A stretch of 64,000 bases of DNA from Neostethus bicornis (taxonomy: Eukaryota; Chordata; Actinopteri; Atheriniformes; Phallostethidae), in the NCBI GenBank assembly GCA_902685375.1, contig LR738555.1:23370506-23434505 (forward strand), written 5' to 3'. Positions 55,205 to 64,000 of the stretch are shown here, one piece after another (positions within the stretch are counted from its first letter, which is position 1; every line of letters begins with the position of its first letter). The translations under genes and the position numbers were made by a program. The notes under the pieces were generated by a model. It did no database searches, was not told the origin of the DNA, and saw nothing but the letters and a program-made list of their open reading frames with translations.

Positions 55205-58180
55205 CAATAAAGATTTCCAACTTCTCCAGCAACCATTTTGCATCCCATCTTTAATCTGAGACTTTTCAATCAGTAAAAGTCAGTCCAAATTGGACCGTTG
55301 TCATATGGTAAATGTACTCCTCATATGTGACGCTTTTCTTCCTTTGTTGTCACTTAAAGTTTGTTACAGTGTATTTCATCCTTACCTGATGGGGGATGCT
55401 GCCATACAAGAGGAAAAACTCACCATGCCTCTTGCTCCACCTGACATCGCTCCTTCTTATACTTACTTTTTATATCTTCGTTCATTTACAGTGAGCTTTT
55501 AGTACAACTTGTGAATTGTTGTCCATTTTTAGACTGATAACAAACCACCTTTTTTTGTTGTTAAAACCTGAAGAATCATTCGTTCCCCATTGTTTGAGGG
55601 TGGGATCCCCAGACTACACAAAGCACTATGTTACATAACCACCTGTTAAAACAAGTTTAAGCTTGTGAAAGAGATTTTTTAACTCCTCTCGTGCTCTGCC
55701 AAATTTTTTGACACAAATACATAGAACAATATGTTTTGGATTAAGATTAATTGTCACTATTGGGGAACTTATAGCTCACCATATGTTTTTGTTATTCTGC
55801 CACAGCTGGTGCTTGCCAGATGCTAAAGCCGAAGCTACTGCTTATTCACTCACTGTTGCTATAAGGAACAGGTCAAAGGAGAAATTTCACAGCAGAGAGT
55901 AAGCAAATCGTCTAATCCTACAGTGTCCTGTGATCTAGTAACGTTAGATAATAATTAGTTTCAACGTGACAGGGTGAAATAGTGAAGGAATGGTTTCTTG
56001 CTTCCCCGAAACTTGCTAAGTTTCTTTTACTATGACGAACCCCTATGATGTCACAAATCCAACTGACGCTAAGCAGGTGTGGTATTGTGTTTCATACCAA
56101 AAAATAAACTCAAGTTTCTTCTACCAAAAACACGTTAGTATTCTATAATTAGTTCAGATTATTCCTTGAGGTCGTTGGTTAATCACTTTATGTCGGAAAA
56201 AAGAAAGTTTTTCAAGAGAAACAAGTTTACGTCACTTTTACAAACTATTTAAAACCATGCACATTCCTATTGTTTGGCTGTTTCTTCCTCTAGGATAAGC
56301 TGGGCTTGTCCAGGCCTGCTTGGAAAAGCATGTGGAGCAGGAAAACTATGAGCCTGTCACAGTTGGAGTAGATTTAGCCTCTTGGACTGTTTTGATTTAT
56401 GCGTTATAACTGTAAAAAAAACTTTAGTCTAAACTTTTCAAAGAAAATAGGTTTGAAAACGGGTAGATAATTGAAATCCAGATGATTAACTCTGCTTGTT
56501 TTAGGTTATGCAGGAATTTTAAGACTAATTTTCACTTTCAAATATCTGACACTAGAACAGCTGCAGTTTCTCTTTCAGTAACTATTTGTGTAATGGATTA
56601 AATATTATGTCTTAGATGGTTAGACATAAGATTTCTTGCCATGGGGGAGTTTCGTACTGGTTTTAAACACACACATTCCTTCTTTAAAAGCACTCAGATG
56701 TGAGGTATTTTTTTTGGTATTACACCCACACGCACACAAACTGTCACTTCACTCGTACTAAAGTTCACCTTGCATTTTTACTAAAACAATCACATTTGAA
56801 AGAGATTCGCTACATTTTAAAACAACCTCAAATGAGTCAATTTACTGTGTTTCTCTACCGCATTAATGTTTTTCCATCAACAAATGTAACAGACCACTCA
56901 TCCCACTTCTTTTCCTGTTGCTATGGTGACGGTTATGCCATCACGAGGACTGGAGGACAAATAGGTGTTACAGCATCACAGTTCGCCTATGAAATAGACC
57001 CACAAAAAATAAGTACATGTTTATATACGACTTCGTTCAACATTTAGATATAAACACATACCAGCATGTGCACAGTATGTGCAAACAAGAATTATTTTTT
57101 ACACAGACTGCATCAAAATTCTTATTTTGTTTAATCTGCAAATGATAACTTAAAATTGCTGCAATTTTCAGGTTTCTAGACATTCAGGTTTTTTGTTTTT
57201 TTTTAAAATAAAACTCCACTGACTTTAAAGTAGAGCTCGTTTCTCAGAGGCGTGTGTCTGTGCTCTAGCTGGCATGATGCTGCACGCCGCTGCAGAAACT
57301 GACACTGTAACCACTTCCGAGCTCCTGCACCGCCACGGCTGTCTTTATGTTTGGGGTGAATTTGAAAAAGCAAGTTTAGGTACCTTCTGGACAAATCTTA
57401 CCATGAATCTTACAAACTAATGCCTAGCTATTACTTTTCAAATTTAATGTGCCGGTGGTGGAGTCTATCCCTGCTGATTTCAGTCAAGAGGCAGGTGCAA
57501 AATAATATTGCTTTATGTCATTGCCACTTGTCTTCTTGTACGGTGATACTGAATCTAACAGTTGTTTTTAATAAAGTGAACCACCGGCTGAATGACCATG
57601 GTGTTTTTTCTATAAATCTACTAGAGTAGTTTACTTCATTAGGATCTCTTTAGTAAAGATCAGGGAATTATCTTCCTTTTACTTCCATCTTGTTTCGTGT
57701 AGTAATTCAGGGTGCCATTTTTGGCTTCATTCTGATTTCTCTTTTTCTTTGTGCACAGATGAGTTTCAGGTTTATGTACCTGTAATCTCATCCTGTAATG
57801 AATCCAACACCATTGTTTGATTGTATTAACCAGTTGAATATACTGTACGTCAATGACCATTTTTTATTTTTAAAAAAAGTGTTAAACTAATGCCCATGTA
57901 ACAAGTTTGTAACATTTCGCCTAATTGAACCTGCCGACCTGCTCTTTTTCAAAGGGGGCTTGTTGTTTCCATTATGGCAGGATTTCCTTGCATTCATGCT
58001 CAGGTTTTAATGACAAGCACTAACTGCTTTCACTTCACGGAAGCCTCTGTGATGCAATGTCCTGCAGACACCAGCAGACACAATCAATTGTTGAGTTTGT
58101 GACTGAAGTTGAAACTCATTGAAGGCCAACATGAAATATGACTGTTTTTTTTCTTTGTCTTTTTAAAAACCATGATTGCC
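55205..58180. other. Probable bcr intron 1 sequence, nothing firmly recognised
   Basis: Contains an exon-like block at 55806-55898 (acceptor, 31 open codons, donor) whose phase does not fit the bcr exon, and a GC-richer patch at 57230-57350. No element or gene could be assigned. Confidence 0.4.
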
Positions 58181-58184
58181 TCAC

Positions 58185-58455
58185 TTGAAGCAGTGGTAGA
58201 GAGGAGGTCACTGAACAAACTTTTGTCCATCATGGACAATCATGACCATCCTCTCTACCCACTCCTGGACAAATAGCGGAGCTCCTTCTCCAAGAGGCTC
58301 AGACAGCTCCGCTCGAGAACATCTCGGTACCGGAGGTCTTTCTTCCCCTATGTGGTCGTGCTCTACAACGACTCACTCTGCAGATAGAAAGTTGTTGCTG
58401 TGACACACAAATTTTCCATGTGTGGGATCATTAAAGTATATTTTGATTCTGATGA
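58185..58455 (+). mobile_element. LINE fragment, family C
   Basis: Plus-strand sequence corresponding to ERRSLNKLLSIMDN, RSSFSKRLRQLRS and the 3' end (ttttccatgtgtgggatcat). A stop replaces one residue (aaatagcgg). Third member of the family in the window. Confidence 0.8.
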
Positions 58456-59488
58456 TGGTTTAGTAGAAAATGCACTTCAATTTTTACTACAATTGGAAAT
58501 TTTAATATCCTTGCCCACTTTTCCACTGCCCCGTCAGTCCACGCCCATGTCCCTGTCAAGAATAAATGAAGCCTATTGTGTTTCTAAATTAACGGGATAA
58601 AATATTAGTGTATGGACAAATGGTGGCCGTTAAGAGGACTTACTTTTCGTACTGGCATATGAATTAAAATGTCTGGACGAAGCCCATCTGCTATTAGAGG
58701 ATTTACTGTCATACCGGACTACTTAAGTAAAACTAAATTGAAATTAATCTAATGTCAAGAGCAAAGGATTTGAAGTGGTGTTTTGAAAAAATTGGAAAAA
58801 TTCACATTAACGTGCATGTGTATTGAAAAAACAACGTATCAAGTCCTGTCTCGAGGTTGTTCCACACTCGCGCCTCAACAACAGAGTAGTCGCAGTTGCA
58901 ACTACTCTGTTGCAACTGCGACAGAGTAGTTGCGAGGCAAGAAACCCCCCAAAAAGATTATTTAATAATCCATTCAAGTTCAGTGGGCCATGCTAATGGA
59001 CGCATTAGCTGAAATATGACCCGGCGTTTTAGTCACTTTTGTTTTTCATTAAGTGTAAATATCTAATGAGAATTTACTTTTATGACTTATTCCTATGACT
59101 TTAGGGATATAAAATCAGAGCTTTAATCAAACTTGATTTCTGGTAAATGACACACTGTAAAAGTGTATGTGCGCGCTCTACGTCTTTTCCCATAATCAAC
59201 AAAGGCGTCAACCTCCCAAGGGTTTATAATGAGGAAACAGTTGTACCAGAAATATTTTTTAAGCCTAGGAAGCAGGAAGAGTCTATAAGCTAATGGTGAT
59301 CCACACATAATCGTGCTCTCTGTTTCGTAACAGGGAGGTCCTACAACTGATCACTGTTTTGTTCTTTTCTCCCTTGAGATTGGGCTGAGCTGGGTTACTT
59401 TTCAAGCTCAGCTCATCGTTTCTCCAGTCATTTATTCTCTCAAAGAAACAGTGAAGGAAAGAGATTTTCTGATTTTGAAAATCTTTTA
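58456..59488. other. Non-coding, with a compact interlocking palindrome
   Basis: No gene seen. The palindromic block at 58879-58933 is listed separately. Confidence 0.4.
58879..58933. repeat. Interlocking inverted repeats
   Basis: Ten-base blocks run a-b-a'-b'-a: acagagtagt, cgcagttgca, actactctgt, tgcaactgcg, acagagtagt. Alternative hairpins of 10-13 bp with 10-base loops can form (58879-58890 with 58901-58912; 58898-58910 with 58921-58933). Confidence 0.9.
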
Positions 59489-59860
59489 GGGCGGCATGGT
59501 GGCACAGTGGGTAGCACAGTGGTCTCACAGGAAGAAGGTCATGCGTTCGAGTCCCAGGTGGGGACGAGGCTTGGAACACTGGTCTTTTTGTGTGGAGTTC
59601 CCATGTTCTCCCCGTGTGTGCATGGGTTTTCTCTGGGTATTCCGGTTTCCTCCCACTCTCCAAAAACATGCATGTTAGGTTGATTGGCCACTACATGATT
59701 GCCTCTAGAAATGAGTGTATGTATGGTTGTATGTGTGTGGCCCTGCAACAGACTGGCGACCTGTTTAGGGTGTTCCCTGCCCTTCGCCTCGAATCAACCG
59801 GGATGGCTTCCGGCACCCCCGCAACCCTGTAAGGGATAGACGGTTAAGAAGGTGACTGAC
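59489..59860 (+). mobile_element. tRNA-headed interspersed repeat
   Basis: ggcggcatggtggcacagtg head, tgtgtggagttcccatgttc body and gcaaccctgtaagggataga end. Full-length by comparison with 45948-46290. Confidence 0.8.
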
Positions 59861-60251
59861 TGAAAATCTTTCATTGTTATAACTCTCAATAATAACGGGA
59901 GCGTTAGTTGTTTTTTTTTTTCGGATAACAAGAATAACAAGCAGCTGCAGAAGCCCCTGAGAAAAGTGGTTTTCCTGTCAGTTAACAAACGATTCTCTAC
60001 AACCACATCTCTGATGAATGAACAAACCACAGTTTGTCCTTTGGTAGGTGTGGAGCTTCTAACTTTGTCTTTTATACCAAATATATGAATAATAGTTTAT
60101 TGTTTTCAACCTTTTACCAAATATCTCTAAGAAATGACTTTAAAAAATTAGGATAATGAAGAATACTGAAAATTTAAAACATCAACTCTTTATTCTATAA
60201 ATTAGTTAGTTGATATCTTTTTCATGTAAGATAAAAATTCTCTCTTTTCAG

Positions 60252-60295
60252 AATCTTTAAATGAAGAGGAGAATAAAACTTCCTCTCAATCTGCA
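60252..60295 (+). CDS. bcr: Candidate second coding exon of bcr (44 nt)
   Basis: A good acceptor (attctctcttttcag) and donor (GCA|GTAAGA) enclose 44 nt. Joined to the 48083-48833 exon in phase (G|AA), they read ESLNEEENKTSSQSA and leave phase 0. The acidic-Ser/Thr composition continues the style of the first exon. Short exons arise by chance in a region this size, so this is a candidate only. Confidence 0.35.
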
Positions 60296-60976
60296 GTAAG
60301 AAACTCTGGTAGATGCGTTATGATTGGCTTACCGCCACTGCTGCCATGGAGACCCCAGCTTGATGCGTGTGTGGTTGGTGTGTGGGTCCGTGCGTGCATG
60401 CTGAATAAGAACCCACAGAGCTCTCCATTCTTTGCCTAAAGCTCTATCAGCTAGTGTGCAAGTCTTCCATGTATCAGTTCACTGCTCCCTAATGCTTCTG
60501 CTGGTTATGCAACTGTTGATGACTACACCCCCCAAACCTGCCGAGGGTTTCGGTGCATGGATAAAAAGTTTTGTTTTGAATATATTTCATATCAACATTG
60601 CACAAAAATAACATTGTGAAAGAAAAGCTGACAGGTGCAGACATAGCTTTTTGTACCAGGTTAAAAAGTGTCAGATTCCACTCATGAGGATGGCTTTTAT
60701 CTGCAAAAATGAGGAACTTTACCACTCTAACGGAAACTAGCTAAACCACAAGATACCAGACTCAGTCTTCCCAATAGATGTTTCAACAGCTGTTTCGGGA
60801 GGCTCATGATTACTTTTTCAACCCTCAGACAGGCGGTATTCAGAACGGGACCAACAGGCTTTGGTACAACTTCCTCCCTGCAGCTGTCCATAGCATGAAT
60901 AGTTACTAAATGAAGGGTTTTTTTCCTTCTTCTTCTTAATATCCCTTTTAGATTTTATATTATTCATTAAACACTG

Positions 60977-61400
60977 CTTCAATTCAATTTTATTTGTATA
61001 GCCCAAAATCACAGAATTTCTGTCTCAATGGGCTTCCCATTGCAGATTCAGAAGGAAGAAAAACAAGGAAAAGAGGAATGTATAAACACAAATACACAGC
61101 AAAAAACATAACTAACAAATGCTAGCAAGACAATGTTAGTACATTCCTGCCCTTAGGCTCTCCTTCACGGTGAGGAAAAACTCCTTAAAAAACCATCAGT
61201 GGGGAAAAATAAGAAACCTTATGGGGATCCTCACGAAAGAGTGATCCCTCCCCTGGGATGACCATCCAATGTGTCTAAGACTATTGATTAAATATTAGCT
61301 TATTCTACTCTACAGCTAAATATCTAAAAGAAGTCAATAGACTTCACGGGGGACTCCTCAGCCCGGCGATGCCCAGAACGGGGATAAGTAGATGGATTTC
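60977..61400. mobile_element. Interspersed repeat related to 42736-43050
   Basis: caattcaattttatttgtat, cacagaatttctgtctcaat, aaatattagcttattctact and gcgatgcccagaac in order. Longer than the copy at 42736-43050. Class unknown. Confidence 0.7.
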
Positions 61401-62529
61401 ATCCTGATGGAGCAGGGATGATGAAGCGCGGAGGTCTCCTCAGTCAGGCCATGCCCAGGACAGGAACGCAGAGTATCCATCAGGAATCTGAAACAGAGCT
61501 CTCTCCCAAAGGGAAGGGAGAGAGAGGTCTCTCTCCCTTCTTCTGGGGAGATACTTCTTTTTTTGTCCTGATTTTTCAGTTTTGTGAAATTAATGAAAAT
61601 TTAGGACAACTTTGTTGAGATTTGTCACATTTCCACACATTGGGATTCTAAAATGTCTGAAACTGTCTGAAACTTTATTTTCAGACAGTTTTTATTTTAG
61701 TATCTCTGAAATCATTTGTAACAATCACAGCTATTTTCTGTGATTTGTCACACCACGTGAATCCCCACGTCTATAAGCCTTTTCATCAACCAATTATTTT
61801 TTCCTATTTATCTCCTATCATTTACCTACATAAAAATAAATTTAGAATACATTTCTAAAAAGTTCAATTTGCATTTTTACATGATATGTTTGCTTTACCT
61901 TTATAGATGAACAAATATTTATAAGAGAACTATTATGGTGTGACCTTATCCCAATTAAATGTGTGAAAATGGTATAAAAAAAAAAAAAACACAAAATAAG
62001 TTGTTTGAACTATGTATTTTATGTAACCGGTGTGCCATCTATGCAATGATTCATGCTGATTTACTTTAAATCAAACTTTAAACCTTTGCTCTGAAATGTA
62101 AATGTTGAACTCAAACACATCTTACCAGAGGGTGGGCGGATGTAATGGCATATTTATAGATGTTTTCAAAGCTAGCAAACCAGTATCAGAGCCTGTTTAT
62201 ATCAGAAATGGGAGGAAATCTCGCTATCAATTATATTTATCAATTCAATAGGGACAGGACACTCTAATGAACTGTTTTTTTTTTCTGAATGGGACCTTGT
62301 AGTCTCCTCAAGAGGAACTCCTGGTCCAGAGATCTTGTCACACGTGGAAGCAAATTTGATTTTTTTTTAAAAATTCCCACGTTACAGATGTGACAAATCG
62401 TTCTGTCGGAGATCTTAAGTGATATTTTTAGAGTGTGATTGTATAATTTTGCCTGTATTCCCACCAGCCAAGAACCAACCACTAAAATAATATTCAATGT
62501 GTGACAGAATCATTGAGTGGAAGAACAGT
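61401..62529. other. Non-coding, nothing recognised
   Basis: AT-rich sequence without a supported gene or element, apart from a short inverted ggagagag/ctctctccc cluster at 61500-61545. Confidence 0.4.
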
Positions 62530-62732
62530 CTTAAGTCCTGTCCTCGAGGGCCAGTGTCCTGATGGTTTTCCATGTGTTCTTGCATTTACACACCTGATCC
62601 AGGTTAGTGAGTCATTGTGCCAAATTTGACTGGTTGTTGATTTCACTTCGTGTACATCAGCTGTGTTGAAGCAGGAACACAATGAAAAACTTCAGCACAC
62701 TGGCCGTCGAAGACCGGACTTTGACACCCCTG
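62530..62732 (-). mobile_element. hAT-like MITE
   Basis: Read on the minus strand it begins CAGGGGTGTCAAAGTCCGGT and ends with ggccctcgaggacaggactt, the common fish hAT-type miniature element layout. Internal acacctgatccaggttagtg block is typical. No coding capacity. Confidence 0.7.
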
Positions 62733-62860
62733 GTAGCAGCTCCGAGTGTTAAGACAAGTCGTATTTGTTTATAATTGTTCAAATTAAACTTGACTGTGTT
62801 TGATTTCTTTTAATGTGACACTTAAAGCGAAATCAATTGTGATAGTAAGGTGTTAAAGGT

Positions 62861-62897
62861 GACCCTAAAGGGAAATGCCGAAAGAAGAAGAAGAAAT
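62861..62897 (+). mobile_element. RTE 3'-terminal scrap
   Basis: gtgaccctaaagggaaatgc followed by cgaaagaagaagaagaa is the last 37 bases of the RTE family. Confidence 0.7.
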
Positions 62898-64000
62898 AAG
62901 GTGTTAAATTTCAAAGATAATTTCAAGTTTACAAGGGTTTAAACACATTTTATGTGAAGCTGATCGACACAAGACTAGATTGGACATCATTTTGTAGCAA
63001 GTATGTGACTTCTTTGATATTGTGACTTCTATCCACTATCCAATGTGTCTGATTTGTAGGGAGTTAGTTGTGAACACACTCTTGCCTAAGCTGCTTTCCT
63101 CCTGCTGGTGTGTAAAGTTCTCATGTAGCTTGTCAACTTGTGAAACTCTTTGCATGAACTGACTGGACCGACATCTTCACTATTACCAGGGGGTGGTCTC
63201 ATTCTTAATCATGGATCTGACCTTCAGCTTGCATACCTCTCACAGCGATGCCTTGACCTAACCTTTAATTCCACCTGAAGACTGTGGTCTTCTCAGTATT
63301 ACAGATTGTATCTCCCAATCTTTATCACCGTGGTAATCTGTCTCCTTCTTAAGCAAGTTGTTTACTTTAAACATCTAAAACACACGGTCATCTGGCTTCT
63401 TTAGAGGATGTTTTTTGTCCAAATCATCACTTTCACTTCCTTTTTGTTGTTTGGAAAAAAAAAACAAGAAACCAGATAGATTTCAGCTTTTAATTGCTTT
63501 GTGCTAGAACTAAATCATGTGTTTGTTTTTTTTATTCTTTGGAAGACCAACAACAAAAGAAACACTAGACGATCGGTTGTCTTGTTATAGATGTGTAACG
63601 GAGAGCAAAAAGGTTGTAGGGATTTCAGGTTACACGAGCACTAACTGGGGGTGTTGTGTGTCATTGTGCATAATTCCCTGAGGAAACCCAAGCTGATTGG
63701 GGTCTAAGGGTAAAGAGTAGATGAACATCATTAACATAAGTTAATTAAAGTTGCTTGCTTGGTGAAGTTTCACTGGGAGCTGGAACGTTTTCTGGTACAT
63801 TACTATTACTGTTTTGTGACAGGTAAAGTGAGAGCGGTGCAAAGCTATTTGCTCATGAGATTTTAAGTCCTAAGCTGCGCTAATTGTAGGGCTTTCTTTG
63901 CAAACATCTCCACATCATTGCTGCAGTTTAGTTTAATCATGTCGGAAAGTGTGGGCGCCTAAATATGCACGCATACATAGATTTGTTTCCCTTTGGTTTA
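62898..64000. other. Probable bcr intron 1 continuing to the window edge
   Basis: No gene, RNA or element recognised. Confidence 0.4.

Noticed and set aside
57203..57394. GC-richer minus-strand frame, possibly an alternative promoter or exon
   Set aside because: Only 63 codons, no recognisable motif and no CpG-dense promoter character.

Overview
The window is vertebrate nuclear DNA, most likely from a teleost fish. The grounds are spliced genes whose exons read as fish orthologues of human genes, a teleost-style C2H2 zinc-finger gene, and a dense load of fish-typical mobile DNA: RTE-type and other LINEs, a Tc1-like element, a Penelope-like element, hAT-like miniature elements and tRNA-derived SINEs. 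Most open frames here are retrotransposon fragments or their shadows.

Layout. 1-12.2 kb is a decaying zinc-finger cluster: a six-finger exon (4348-5234), two orphan first exons (6234-6415 and 8402-8524) and a roughly 2.2 kb segment present twice in direct orientation (about 1426-3658 and 9642-12222), laced with miniature transposons and a Penelope-like reverse transcriptase. 12.2-18.5 kb holds LINE debris and an unrecognised single-exon coiled-coil gene (15666-16469) whose frame continues past one in-frame TAG to 16772. 18.9-26.3 kb is a complete eight-exon c11orf54 orthologue on the minus strand (319 aa); its fifth intron carries a Tc1-like element that was itself invaded by a nearly full-length RTE with a perfect 17-bp target duplication. 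Back to back with it, sharing a short divergent promoter, is a plus-strand gene (26716-30176) whose last exon has been tandemly triplicated with frame and splice donors preserved. 31.2-40.1 kb is a complete six-exon aspartoacylase gene (aspa, 313 aa, every catalytic residue visible). 40.1-47.9 kb is repeat-filled intergenic DNA. 48.1 kb to the window end is the first coding exon of a bcr/abr-family gene, followed by a long intron with many insertions and one candidate 44-nt second exon (60252-60295).

The genes do not form an operon. c11orf54 and the triplicated-exon gene are a bidirectional pair. Their promoter, and those of aspa, bcr and the orphan zinc-finger exon, each contain an ETS-like CCGGAAG core. 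The observations I rate highest are the in-frame terminal-exon triplication and the single TAG that splits the coiled-coil gene.
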